A stretch of 50,456 nucleotides of DNA from an uncultured Anaerolineae bacterium (GTDB taxonomy: Bacteria; Chloroflexota; Anaerolineae; CG2-30-64-16): contig CAKZKT010000121.1 in NCBI GenBank assembly GCA_937124585.1, positions 1-50,456 of the forward strand, given 5' to 3'. Below the pieces are notes generated by a model. It was given only the letters and a program-made list of their open reading frames with translations. It was not told the origin of the DNA and made no database searches. Below, one piece after another: positions 37,392 to 46,074 of this stretch. Every line of letters begins with the position of its first letter. Position 1 is the first letter of the stretch. A program made the translations under genes and the position numbers.

Positions 37392-39587
37392 ATGACCGAT
37401 TCCTTTCCCTCATTTCGCACTGATCTGCGCATATCGTTGCAGACTATCATCTTGATTCAGGTCGCGCTGGCGACGTTGTGTTTCTTACTTGCCGACAGGC
37501 TGGGCGAGGCCGACGGTCGGGTGAGCCTGTTCCTCGTTTCGTTATTGTTCTATCTCGGCGCGGCCCTCACCTGGCTGTTGGGTCACTGGTGTGATGGGCT
37601 GGGTCGTTGGTGTGCGGTGCTCATGTGCGGGTTGATCGTGGCTTGCGCGGCCATGTGGCTGCCGCTGCCGGGAATGCAGGCGCTTTTTTTGATCCCAGGC
37701 GGGCTGGCCGCAGTGCTGATCGGCCTGCCGGCAGGTGTGGTTGTGGCGGCTGCCTCGACCGCGCTGGCCGTGCTCCTCCCCGGTGAGCTGGCGGGGCCGA
37801 GGGGAGCGTCCGCCGTAGTTGCAGCCATCGGCATTTGGACGACCATCGGCCTGATCGCTGGGGTGATCGGGCCGGCGATTAGGGTCGCCGATTGGGCATG
37901 GGAGCACTACGGCCGGGCGCAGGCGTTGCTGGAGGAGGTGCGCCGCGGCAAGGCGCAGACAGAGCAGGCGCTAGAAGACCTAGCGCGAACAAACGTCCAA
38001 TTGACGCGGCTGAACAAGCTGGCCCGCGGTTTGCAGCAGGCTGCGGATGAAGCCCGCCGGGCCAAGGAGGAATTCGTTGCCAACGTCAGTCACGAACTGC
38101 GTACGCCGCTCAACATGATCGTCGGCTTCACGGAGATGATCATGCAGGCGCCGAAGGCTTACGGTCGGCTGTCCGCTGCGCTGTTAGCCGATCTGGCCGT
38201 TATCCATCGCAACGCTTGCCATCTGGCCGACCTGATTGATGACGTGCTCGATCTCAGTCAGATCGAGGCCGGGCAGATGGCACTGAGCAAGGAGTATGTG
38301 GCCCTGGCCGAGATCATCGAGGCCGCGGCGGAAGCGGTGCAGCCACTTTACCAGTCGAAAGGGCTGGATCTGCGGATCGAGATTGTGCCAGACCTCCCCC
38401 CTGTTTTCTGCGACCGGACGCGGATCCGCGAGGTGCTGCTTAACCTACTGAGCAACGCAGGCCGCTTCACCGAGCAGGGCGGTGTGACGGTGCGCGCCTG
38501 GCGCGTGGCGGACGACCTCGCCGTGGCCGTGGCCGATACGGGCCGGGGCATTGCCGCAGCCGACCTGGGCAAGCTCTTCCAGCCGTTCCAGCAGGCCGAT
38601 GGCTCGATTCGGCGTCAGTACGGCGGCACGGGACTGGGGCTGAGCATCAGCAAGCGGCTGCTGGAGCTGCATGGCGGCAAGATCGAGGTCGAAAGCCAAC
38701 TGGGCGTGGGCACGACTTTCACGCTCCGTCTGCCCATCCAACCTCCGGTCCGTTTCCCGCCGCCGGGGGTCGAGTTTGTGCGCGGCCTGCAGCCGGGCTG
38801 GGAATATCTCGAGCGCACCGGGACCTCGCAGGCACCGAAACCGGTAGTGCGGCCGCGGTGGGTCGTGCTCGAATCGGGCAAGGTGCTGACGCGGCTGCTG
38901 ACCCGCTACACTGAAGGCGCCGAGATCGTTGCGGTGCACGATCTACCCACCGCGCTGGCCGAACTGGCCGCCAGGCCGGGTCAGGCGCTAATTGTCAACG
39001 ACGTGTCGGTGGGCGACGCGTTGCAGCGGGTGCGCGCGGCAGTCCTGCCGCGCGGCACGCCTGCGTTGATCTGCTCGGTGCCTGGCACCGAAGAATTAGC
39101 CGGCTGGGCCGGGTTGGCCGGCTATCTCGTGAAGCCGGTATCGCGCGAGGCGCTGCTGGCTGCGCTCGACCGGGTCGAGCTACACGGGAAGACGATCCTG
39201 GTAGTGGATGACGAGCCGGAAACGTTGCGGCTCTATCGGCGCATGTTGGCCGCGGCCGGCCACAACTACCGCGTGCTGCGTGCGGCCGACGGCGCGGAGG
39301 CGCTCAAGACGTTGCGCGAGGTCCGGCCCAGCGTGGTACTGCTCGATCTGGTGATGCCGAACATGGATGGTTTTCAATTCCTGGAGGCCAAGAGCCAGGA
39401 TCCGGCCTTGTGCGACATTCCGGTGATCGTCATCTCCGCACAAGACGCTGCGGGCCAGCCGGTGATCAGTAGCGCGCTGGCCGTGACCACACAGGAGGGC
39501 CTCTCCGCGTCGCGGTTGCTGGCATGCTTCCGCGCGCTTACCGAGATCCTGGCGGTCGGCGGCGCACCTGCCGATCGAGTGCCGTGA
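37392..39587 (+). CDS. Membrane hybrid histidine kinase with two receiver-like domains
   Basis: A 731-residue sensor kinase. Residues 15-175 hold about six hydrophobic segments; a coiled coil follows (175-225). The dimerisation domain has H234 in FVANVSHELRTPLN. The ATPase domain has N351 (NLLSNAGRF), ADTGRGI (381-387) and GGTGLGLSI (411-419). Residues 488-596 form a receiver-like domain lacking the acidic pocket and phospho-Asp but keeping YLVKPVSREAL. Residues 600-720 form a second receiver with D652 (LLDLVMPNMDG), in which the conserved Lys is missing. Only the second can be phosphorylated. The gene converges on and overlaps the response-regulator gene, with which it probably acts. Confidence 0.93.
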   Translation: MTDSFPSFRTDLRISLQTIILIQVALATLCFLLADRLGEADGRVSLFLVSLLFYLGAALTWLLGHWCDGLGRWCAVLMCGLIVACAAMWLPLPGMQALFLIPGGLAAVLIGLPAGVVVAAASTALAVLLPGELAGPRGASAVVAAIGIWTTIGLIAGVIGPAIRVADWAWEHYGRAQALLEEVRRGKAQTEQALEDLARTNVQLTRLNKLARGLQQAADEARRAKEEFVANVSHELRTPLNMIVGFTEMIMQAPKAYGRLSAALLADLAVIHRNACHLADLIDDVLDLSQIEAGQMALSKEYVALAEIIEAAAEAVQPLYQSKGLDLRIEIVPDLPPVFCDRTRIREVLLNLLSNAGRFTEQGGVTVRAWRVADDLAVAVADTGRGIAAADLGKLFQPFQQADGSIRRQYGGTGLGLSISKRLLELHGGKIEVESQLGVGTTFTLRLPIQPPVRFPPPGVEFVRGLQPGWEYLERTGTSQAPKPVVRPRWVVLESGKVLTRLLTRYTEGAEIVAVHDLPTALAELAARPGQALIVNDVSVGDALQRVRAAVLPRGTPALICSVPGTEELAGWAGLAGYLVKPVSREALLAALDRVELHGKTILVVDDEPETLRLYRRMLAAAGHNYRVLRAADGAEALKTLREVRPSVVLLDLVMPNMDGFQFLEAKSQDPALCDIPVIVISAQDAAGQPVISSALAVTTQEGLSASRLLACFRALTEILAVGGAPADRVP

Positions 39588-40806
39588 GCAGCGCTTCCCG
39601 GCTGACCGGTTTGGGCAGAAATTCCGCCGCGCCCAGCGCGCCCGCCAATTCCTGGTATGGCAGGATCGTGCTGATCAGGAACGGCACGGCAGCCAGCTTT
39701 GGATGCTCGCGCAGCTGGCTGAGCAGCTCCCAGCCATCCACCCCTGGCAGCATCACATCCAGGATGACCGCAGCGGGGTGGTTCTCGATCGCCAGACTCA
39801 CAGCGACCCTGGGATCGGTCGTGCCCACGAAGCGATAGGGCGTGCCGCCGAGGTAGCGCGCCAGCAGCGCCAGGGTGTCGGCGTTGTCGTCCACGATGAG
39901 TACCGGGAAGTAGCCGGCCACGGGCAGGTGGAGTTGCGCTATGAAGGGCATAGACGCCGTCTCATCCAGATGCAGTTCGAGCGCGCCGCCGGCCACTTCT
40001 GCCAGGCGCCGCGCCAGGGCCAGATCATTTTCGGCAATGTGGCGCGCGTTTACGATGACGGATCGGTGCGCCTCGAATACCACGCGTGCGTACGGCGCCG
40101 GCGGTTGATCTTCAGTTGCAATGCGCACCCGACCGCCGGGCACGCAACGCGCGGCGATGGTCGTCAGGTGCACGAAGGCCTGGCGGGCGACGCTCTCTTG
40201 GATCGCCAGCGCAGGGAGATCGATGACGACATGACAACGCAGAGAGACGCCGGTTGCGCGGAGGAGCGGTTGCAACGTTTCCTGGACCCGGCCGACAATA
40301 TCGCACAGTGCGGTCGGCTCGGTAGGGATGGCACGGGCCAGCCGGGCCAGTTCGGCCTCGCGGCTGGCCTGTCGTGCTGCTTCATCGGCGGATGTCGCCG
40401 GCGCGGCCGACCAGCCGAGGTCGGCTGCGCGTTTCTGTAATTCGTTGTGTGCCCACAAATAATCGGCCAGTACTGCCTGGGCCGTCTTTTCCTGTCGGCG
40501 TAACTGTCGCACACTGAGCCCCAGGTCGGCGGCCACCTCGCGTTGGGTGAACTGTTCGACAAAGCGATAGTTGAGAATCTGATAGAAGCGCCAAGCGTTG
40601 GAGTTGGGAGGGATAGTCGCATCTGGCTTGAGTCGGGCGATGGCGTTCGTCAGGAGGCGACGCAGTGCATCCGCTGCATCTGGCCGATCCGCCAGATCGA
40701 ACCACTGGATGAGCAGACTGCGGCCCAGATAGTCGGGGTCATAGAGTCGCGCCAATACTTTGCTCAACTCGTCTACGAACCTGGCTTTGGCTGAGGTCGC
40801 TCCCAT
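39538..40806 (-). CDS. Response regulator with N-terminal HTH and C-terminal receiver
   Basis: A 422-residue protein in reversed order for a regulator. Residues 86-105 form a helix-turn-helix (TQREVAADLGLSVRQLRRQE). Residues about 150-300 look like a histidine-kinase-type ATPase fold without a phosphorylatable His. Residues 301-410 form a receiver with IVDDN, D350 (VILDVMLPGVDG) and K399 (FLPKPVSREAL). That last segment is nearly the same as in the first receiver of the neighbouring kinase, so the two share ancestry. It reads divergently from the sugar ABC operon at 41124 and is its most likely regulator. The 3' ends of this gene and the kinase overlap by 50 bp. Confidence 0.85.
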   Translation of the reverse strand: MGATSAKARFVDELSKVLARLYDPDYLGRSLLIQWFDLADRPDAADALRRLLTNAIARLKPDATIPPNSNAWRFYQILNYRFVEQFTQREVAADLGLSVRQLRRQEKTAQAVLADYLWAHNELQKRAADLGWSAAPATSADEAARQASREAELARLARAIPTEPTALCDIVGRVQETLQPLLRATGVSLRCHVVIDLPALAIQESVARQAFVHLTTIAARCVPGGRVRIATEDQPPAPYARVVFEAHRSVIVNARHIAENDLALARRLAEVAGGALELHLDETASMPFIAQLHLPVAGYFPVLIVDDNADTLALLARYLGGTPYRFVGTTDPRVAVSLAIENHPAAVILDVMLPGVDGWELLSQLREHPKLAAVPFLISTILPYQELAGALGAAEFLPKPVSREALLTALDRQVRRRPPGSR

Positions 40807-40851
40807 GTCCCCTGTGCGTCCTCTCGACGTCCTCTACGCGCCCCGCAGATG

Positions 40852-40880
40852 CTGACAGGGCGCTCGGTTCGTGCTATAGT
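40852..40880 (+). promoter_or_regulatory. Candidate sigma-70 promoter of the sugar ABC operon
   Basis: CTGACA (40852-40857) and TATAGT (40875-40880) have the ideal 17-bp spacing. It would start transcription near 40887, leaving a leader of about 235 nt before the binding-protein gene. Confidence 0.5.
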
Positions 40881-40883
40881 CAG

Positions 40884-40898
40884 GATAATATCGTTATC
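40884..40898. promoter_or_regulatory. Candidate operator GATAA-N5-TTATC
   Basis: An inverted repeat with 5-bp arms lies directly downstream of the predicted -10 box, a position suited to repression. It is the only clear dyad between the divergent regulator and ABC genes. Binding by the adjacent regulator is inferred. Confidence 0.35.
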
Positions 40899-41123
40899 AG
40901 TCCGCCACGCGCTGTGTCCTCAGCCAGCCAATGGTAACAGAGCGTCACGATCACGTCAAGACCAAACCACGCGTAATCGTGCTGTTGCCGACGGAATTGG
41001 CCAGCAGACTGGTCTGTTACCGAAAGGAGGTGCACCCGGCCAGGCCGCCATGACTTCGTACGGAACCGGTCTTCGCTTTTATCGTTTGTGTCATGTAACT
41101 ACTTACACAGGAGGATACCCCCG
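40899..41123 (+). promoter_or_regulatory. Long structured leader of the sugar ABC operon
   Basis: The leader contains a 9-bp long-range pairing, GGTAACAGA (40933-40941) with TCTGTTACC (41013-41021), followed at once by AAAGGAGGTG (41023-41032). An ATG at 41050 opens a 25-codon frame whose TGA overlaps the ATG of the binding-protein gene. That spacing is too long for efficient initiation from the AAAGGAGG. No known riboswitch class is recognised. Confidence 0.4.
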
Positions 41124-42560
41124 ATGAAGCGCATCTCACGTCGTGATTTTTTGAAGGGCGCTACGCTGACTGGTGTCGGGCTGGTTGCAGCTGCCTGTGC
41201 GTCTGCGCCGGCGCAGCCGGCGCCGGCCGCCAAACCGGTCGAAGCCACCGAAGCGCCTGCACAGGAACCCACTAAGGCGCCGGCGCCTGCCCCTGCCCAA
41301 GCGATTCAGATTGATGTCTGGACCGGTTGGACCGAAGCGGCGGCGAAGAACATCGAGCAGATCCTCGATGGCTACAACAAATCGCAGAGCAAGATCATTG
41401 CCAAACACGTTGTTGTTCCTGAAAACATGCTACAGAAGCTGCTGGCGAGTGTGGCGGCCGGCAACCCACCTACGACGGCGGTTGTCTTTGGCGCCTCCAT
41501 CGCCTATCAACTCGCCGCGCAGAAGGCCATCCTGCCTCTGGACGAAATCGGTAAGCCCGATCAAATTGCCACGTTGAAGAAGTGGATGTTGCCAGCCATT
41601 TGGGATCTAGGGGTGTACGATGGTAAGTTCTACTACGCTTCGATGTGGAATCAGTGCCTGGGCGTGTTCGTCAACACCAAGATGTGCCGGGAACGTGGGG
41701 TTGACCCGACCAAGCCGCCTGCCACGCTGGAAGAGCTCGATGCCATCTATGATAAGTTGACGACTTTCGACGCTCAGGGTAACATCAACGTCCTGGGCGG
41801 CGACTTTACCTGGTCGGCGGCGATTGTAGCCCGCTTCCTCGGCAAGTTTGTTTCCGAGGATGGCCGGAAGATCCTGGCCAACGATCCCAACAACATCAAA
41901 GCGTTAGAGTGGCAAGCGACGCGCTGGAAGACGGTCGGCGTCAAGAAGTTACAGGACTTCTATTCGTCGCTGTCGGGCCGCGGCGAGCGCTCGGCCGGCA
42001 ACGATCCGTTCCTCTCCGGCTTGCGTGCAACGTATGTCACCGGCCCCTGGCATTTCGATACGATCAAGCGTTACAAACCCGCGGGTTTTGAGTTCACGGT
42101 CTGGCCGTACCCCAGCCCGGCCGGCGTGACGAAGCGTGGCATGTACACCTACGGGGACGGCTGGATTGTCCCGAAGGGCGGCAAGGAGCCGGCCGCCGCG
42201 TGGGAGATCATCAGCGCGATGACCGGGGCCACCGGCGACCGCGATGTGTATTCCAGCCTCTTCACCACCTGGCAATGCGTGAACGGGCCGGTCTCGAAAG
42301 AGATGATCAACTGGCCGAAGTTCAAGACGGAGGTGATCGGGCAGTGTCCGGGCTATCAGGAGATCTTCTTGAAGGATCTGTTTGAGTCGGACGTGTATCT
42401 TTATCCGCCCAAGATCCCGACCAGCTCGTCCTATTCATCGTTGTTCGGCGCCGAGTGGGAGAAAGCTCGCCTCGGCCAGAAGACCCCCAAGGAAGCGCTG
42501 GATTACGTGACGCAGCAGGCGCAGAAAGAACTGGATGATTGGCTTGCCAAACAGGGCTAA
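41124..42560 (+). CDS. Sugar ABC transporter substrate-binding lipoprotein (Tat-type signal)
   Basis: A 478-residue family-1 extracellular solute-binding protein. The N-terminus SRRDFLKGATLTGVGLVAAAC combines a twin-arginine motif with a lipobox (AAAC), so it is probably exported folded and lipid-anchored. A Pro/Ala/Glu linker precedes the binding domain, which starts IDVWTGWTEAAAKNIEQILD. The pattern fits oligosaccharide or polyol binders. AGGAGG at 41108-41113 lies 10 bases before the ATG. Two permease genes follow after a 407-bp repeat-rich gap. No ATPase is encoded nearby. The flanking URO-D-like and sugar-isomerase-like genes suggest a sugar or sugar-derived ligand. Confidence 0.92.
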   Translation: MKRISRRDFLKGATLTGVGLVAAACASAPAQPAPAAKPVEATEAPAQEPTKAPAPAPAQAIQIDVWTGWTEAAAKNIEQILDGYNKSQSKIIAKHVVVPENMLQKLLASVAAGNPPTTAVVFGASIAYQLAAQKAILPLDEIGKPDQIATLKKWMLPAIWDLGVYDGKFYYASMWNQCLGVFVNTKMCRERGVDPTKPPATLEELDAIYDKLTTFDAQGNINVLGGDFTWSAAIVARFLGKFVSEDGRKILANDPNNIKALEWQATRWKTVGVKKLQDFYSSLSGRGERSAGNDPFLSGLRATYVTGPWHFDTIKRYKPAGFEFTVWPYPSPAGVTKRGMYTYGDGWIVPKGGKEPAAAWEIISAMTGATGDRDVYSSLFTTWQCVNGPVSKEMINWPKFKTEVIGQCPGYQEIFLKDLFESDVYLYPPKIPTSSSYSSLFGAEWEKARLGQKTPKEALDYVTQQAQKELDDWLAKQG

Positions 42561-42967
42561 CCGGAACATGGGACGCGGACGACGCAGAAGACGCGGATGA
42601 AATCTGAGCCTGTCCACGTCCTCTGCGGTGTCCGCGTCCTAGTTTTCGTCTCCGCTTGTGTCGCCTGCGAGATGGGCCGCTAACCCGAAATCGCCGGTGG
42701 ATGTGCCAGGCACTCTGCAAGATGCCTGGGACGTGGACAATGAACGCAGCAGCCTACTGCTTTTCATCGTCGCTCGTGTCGCCCACGACATGGACGCTAA
42801 TCAGGGCATTTGACCCGTCTGAGGCGCAACCTGCGTTGCACCTCAGACATTGTGACGCACATGGGCAGTGAAAAAGACGACGTTGGCAAACCTTTCAGGC
42901 TATGCGCCCAAACAAAGAGAAGTCCCGAAGGGTTTGTGCCGTCACCATCGTATCAGAGGATGCGACC
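42561..42967. repeat. Repeat-rich gap between binding protein and permease genes
   Basis: Three inverted repeats fill the gap. GGACGCGGAC (42571-42580) pairs with GTCCGCGTCC (42630-42639), and pairing continues inward through CGCAGA/TCTGCG with mismatches. A GTGCCAGGCA-family palindrome with one mismatch lies at 42703-42732. GTCTGAGG-C-GCAAC (42817-42830) pairs with GTTGC-A-CCTCAGAC (42835-42848) around a 4-nt loop. No gene is seen. The hairpins may lower permease expression relative to the binding protein. Confidence 0.8.
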
Positions 42968-43864
42968 ATGACTTCACAAGCGAGTGCCGTCGGGCTGCCG
43001 CAAGGCAGCAGGCATCGTTCTTCTTCGCGCTATCTGCTATTGCATAGCGTCGAGGCGATCGGAAAGTATATCCTGTTGATTTTCTTTTCGGCCTTTTTCA
43101 TCTTGCCATGGGTCTGGATGATTTCAACTTCGCTGAAGAACCCCCAAGAGCTGGCAGTCTGGCCGCCGATCTGGATCCCCAACCCCATCCGGTGGGACAA
43201 CTATGCCCAGGCGTTTGCTCAGGCCGAGTTTTCGCGTTTCTTTCTCAATACCCTCAGCATTGCCCTGCCCTCGGTCGTCGGCGCGCTGCTATCGAATTCG
43301 CTGGTGGCGTATGGTTTTGCGCGCATCCGCTGGCCGGGCCGCGATGCCGTCTTTGCCATCGTGCTGGCTACGATGATCTTGCCGGGCTTCGTGACGTTCA
43401 TTCCGCTCTATGTGATCTTTCACCGCCTGGGCTGGATCAATACCTATGCGCCCCTGGTCGTGCCGATTTACTTTGCCAGCCCATTCTTTATCTTCCTGTT
43501 ACGTCAGTTTTTTATGGGTTTACCGGCCGAGCTTTCCGACGCGGCGAAGGTGGACGGCGCCTCAGAGTTTGATATCTTTTGGCGGGTGATCTTGCCACTG
43601 GCACGGCCGGCGTTAGCTGTCGTGGCGTTATTTCAGTTTATCGGCAGTTGGAATGACTACTTTGGCCCTTTGATCTACCTCAATGACAAGTCGCTTTATA
43701 CGGTGTCGCTGGGTATTGCCAACATGCGCGGCGTCTATGGTTTCAGCAACTACGCCTGGATTATGGCCGCAACTGTGATGAGCATCGTGCCGATCATCGT
43801 TTTGTTTTTCTTTGTGCAGCGCACCTTCATCGAGGGGATCGCGCTCACCGGGCTGAAAGGATAG
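42968..43864 (+). CDS. Sugar ABC transporter permease, MalG/AraQ type
   Basis: A 298-residue inner-membrane permease with six predicted transmembrane helices. The first helix is IGKYILLIFFSAFFILPWVW. The EAA loop reads DAAKVDGASEFDIFWRVILPL and the C-terminus VQRTFIEGIALTGLKG is typical of the carbohydrate-uptake CUT1 family. AGAGGA precedes the ATG at 42968; an upstream in-frame ATG at 42902 has no Shine-Dalgarno. The second permease starts 9 bp after its stop, so the order is binding protein, MalG-type, MalF-type, the reverse of the common order. Confidence 0.92.
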   Translation: MTSQASAVGLPQGSRHRSSSRYLLLHSVEAIGKYILLIFFSAFFILPWVWMISTSLKNPQELAVWPPIWIPNPIRWDNYAQAFAQAEFSRFFLNTLSIALPSVVGALLSNSLVAYGFARIRWPGRDAVFAIVLATMILPGFVTFIPLYVIFHRLGWINTYAPLVVPIYFASPFFIFLLRQFFMGLPAELSDAAKVDGASEFDIFWRVILPLARPALAVVALFQFIGSWNDYFGPLIYLNDKSLYTVSLGIANMRGVYGFSNYAWIMAATVMSIVPIIVLFFFVQRTFIEGIALTGLKG

Positions 43865-43873
43865 GGGGCAGGT

Positions 43874-44788
43874 ATGACGCTCAACCTTCGACTGCGCCGA
43901 CTGACGCGCGAGGAACGCCGCACTCTCCTCTACGGCCTGCTCTTTATTTCGCCGTGGGCCTTCGGCTTCCTGGCCTTCCGTGTCGTGCCGTTTTTCATGT
44001 CGTTGTATTATAGCTTCACCTTCTATCCGATCCTCGAAAGCCCGCGCTGGATCGGACTGGCAAACTTCCGCAACCTGTTCACAGATGGCCGTTTTCTCTC
44101 CTCGCTCTACAACACGGCCTATTTTGCTTTCTTCGCTGTGCCACTCGGCGCGTGCTTCGGCATCCTGTTGGCGATGCTGCTCAACATGAAGGTCAAGGGG
44201 TTATCTGTCTGGCGCACCATCTTCTACCTGCCTAGCATTACGCCAGTCGTGGCGACCGCGCTCGTCTGGCTTTGGATGTTCAACCCTCGGGGCGGTATCA
44301 TCAATTACATCCTCTCGTTGGTGGGCCTCCGTGGCCCGGGTTGGTTAGGCGATCCGATGTGGGCCAAGCCAGCCCTGATCCTGATGAGCCTCTGGGGTGT
44401 GGGGACGGCCGTGGTGATCTATCTGGCCGCGCTGCAGGATGTGCCGCGCGAGCTATTGGAAGCATCCCAATTGGATGGCGCCAATGTGTTGCAACGGATC
44501 CGCTACATCACGCTGCCGATGATCAGCCCTGTGATTCTCTTCAACGTCATCACCGGCTTGATCGGCGCGTTTCAGTACTTCACCGAAGTGCATGTGATGA
44601 CCGGTGGCAGCGGTTCGCCGGCCGATTCGACCTTGATGATGTCGGTCTATCTATGGCAGAGCGCCTTCCAGTTCTTCAAGATGGGCTATGCATCGGCTCA
44701 GGCGTGGGTAATGTTTGTGATTATTGTGATATTCACAGCGATTATGTTCCGGGTCTCCGGCCGGATGGTCTACTATGGCGGCCGTTAA
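43874..44788 (+). CDS. Sugar ABC transporter permease, MalF/UgpA type
   Basis: A 304-residue permease with six predicted transmembrane helices of the CUT1 family. It begins with a basic cytoplasmic segment (LRLRRLTREERRTLLYG) and has the EAA loop EASQLDGANVLQRIRYITLPM. MTGGSGSPADSTLMMSVYLWQSAF is the usual penultimate region. It pairs with the permease just upstream. The ATPase is missing from the cluster, as it is for the ugp operon, so both importers may share one multipurpose ATPase such as MsmK/UgpC. Confidence 0.92.
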   Translation: MTLNLRLRRLTREERRTLLYGLLFISPWAFGFLAFRVVPFFMSLYYSFTFYPILESPRWIGLANFRNLFTDGRFLSSLYNTAYFAFFAVPLGACFGILLAMLLNMKVKGLSVWRTIFYLPSITPVVATALVWLWMFNPRGGIINYILSLVGLRGPGWLGDPMWAKPALILMSLWGVGTAVVIYLAALQDVPRELLEASQLDGANVLQRIRYITLPMISPVILFNVITGLIGAFQYFTEVHVMTGGSGSPADSTLMMSVYLWQSAFQFFKMGYASAQAWVMFVIIVIFTAIMFRVSGRMVYYGGR

Positions 44789-44916
44789 GTCAGACCTCGC
44801 CTCCCCATGACCAGATAAACAAATCAGGGCTTTTGATGTATACTCTGGATTATGCTGCCGGTTGTGCCTTGCGCGGCCGGCGGTGATTTTCCGCGGAGGA
44901 CGCAGGCAAAGCCATC

Positions 44917-46011
44917 ATGTTCGAGTTCAAGCCCGACTACGAGCAAACCAAACGACGCATTGATGCTTTTTGGGAACGCGAGCTGATAGACCGTCCGGTG
45001 GTCCAGTTTTACCTGGGCAAGCCGCTGGAGGAACGCGTGCCGGTGCCGCAGTCTACCCATGCGACGCCGGCCGAACGTTGGCTCGACGCCGATTTCCAGG
45101 CTGAACTGGCGCTGGCGCACCTGGCCAATTGCGAGTTCCTGGGCGACACGCTGCCGGTCGCCTATCCGAATCTGGGGCCGGAGGTTTTCTCCGCATTCTA
45201 TGGCTGTCCGCTCCATTTCGGCGATTACGGCACCAGCTGGACCGAGCCGATCCTCAAAGATTGGAGTCAGGCCGATCAGCTCCGGCTTGACTGGGACAGC
45301 CCCTACCTGAAGAAGTTGCACGAGATGACCGACCGCCTGTTGGAGGTCGGCCGGGGCAAGTTCATCGTCGGCATGACTGACTGGCATCCTGGCGGCGACG
45401 CCATTGCCGCGTTCCGTGATCCGCAGCGCCTGGCCATGGACATGGTGGATCACGTCGAGGATGTCAAGGCGTTGCTGCGCCGGATCGAGGCCGATTATTT
45501 TCGCATCTATGACATGTTCTATGAAAAGCTGCGCGAGGCCGGCCAGCCGATTACCTCGTGGACGCCCCTGGTTTGTGACGGCAAGTACTATATCCCCTCC
45601 AACGACTTTTCGATCATGATCAGCAAGCGGATGTTCGACGACGTCTTCCTGCCGGGAATCATCAACGAATGTCGCTTCCTCGATCGCTCGATCTATCATG
45701 TGGATGGGCCGGGCGCGCTGCGCCACCTCGATTCGCTGCTCGCCATTCCGGAACTGGATGCCATTCAATGGGTCTTCGGCGCCGGAAACGAGGGCTTCGC
45801 GCGCTGGATTCCGGTTTACAAAAAGATCCAGGCTGCAAAGAAGGCCGTGCAGGTGAACTGTGACTTCTCCGAGCTCGACCTGATCATGGAAACGCTCGAC
45901 CCGCACGGCGTATACCTGGTGATGGGGGGCGTGCCATCGCGTGAAGCAGCCGAGGACATGCTTCGGAAGCTGGAGCGGTGGGCGGCTCGCCACGCTCACG
46001 ATCGTCGCTGA
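44917..46011 (+). CDS. URO-D-fold protein of the sugar ABC operon
   Basis: A 364-residue protein that resembles the URO-D/MtaA fold, starting MFEFKPDYEQTKRRIDAFWEREL. The segment equal to the zinc-binding His-X-Cys-Gly reads YHVDGPGALRHLDSLL, with Asp instead of Cys, so zinc-thiolate chemistry is unlikely. It ends MGGVPSREAAEDMLRKLE. Proteins of this kind often sit beside carbohydrate transporters in Chloroflexota and Firmicutes, with no established reaction. The gene follows the permeases after 128 bp and probably belongs to the operon. A second, more MtaA-like member is at 4865-5962. Confidence 0.75.
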   Translation: MFEFKPDYEQTKRRIDAFWERELIDRPVVQFYLGKPLEERVPVPQSTHATPAERWLDADFQAELALAHLANCEFLGDTLPVAYPNLGPEVFSAFYGCPLHFGDYGTSWTEPILKDWSQADQLRLDWDSPYLKKLHEMTDRLLEVGRGKFIVGMTDWHPGGDAIAAFRDPQRLAMDMVDHVEDVKALLRRIEADYFRIYDMFYEKLREAGQPITSWTPLVCDGKYYIPSNDFSIMISKRMFDDVFLPGIINECRFLDRSIYHVDGPGALRHLDSLLAIPELDAIQWVFGAGNEGFARWIPVYKKIQAAKKAVQVNCDFSELDLIMETLDPHGVYLVMGGVPSREAAEDMLRKLERWAARHAHDRR

Positions 46012-46074
46012 GCACGGCCTCCGCTCCGACCGCTCTCCCCGCTCTGGCCGGTCTCCGATCGGGCCGGCCGTGGC

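Noticed and set aside
41050-41127. 25-codon leader peptide before the sugar-binding protein
   Set aside because: The strong AAAGGAGG is 18 bases from its ATG, too far for confident initiation, and no regulatory codon pattern is seen. It is mentioned only within the leader entry.
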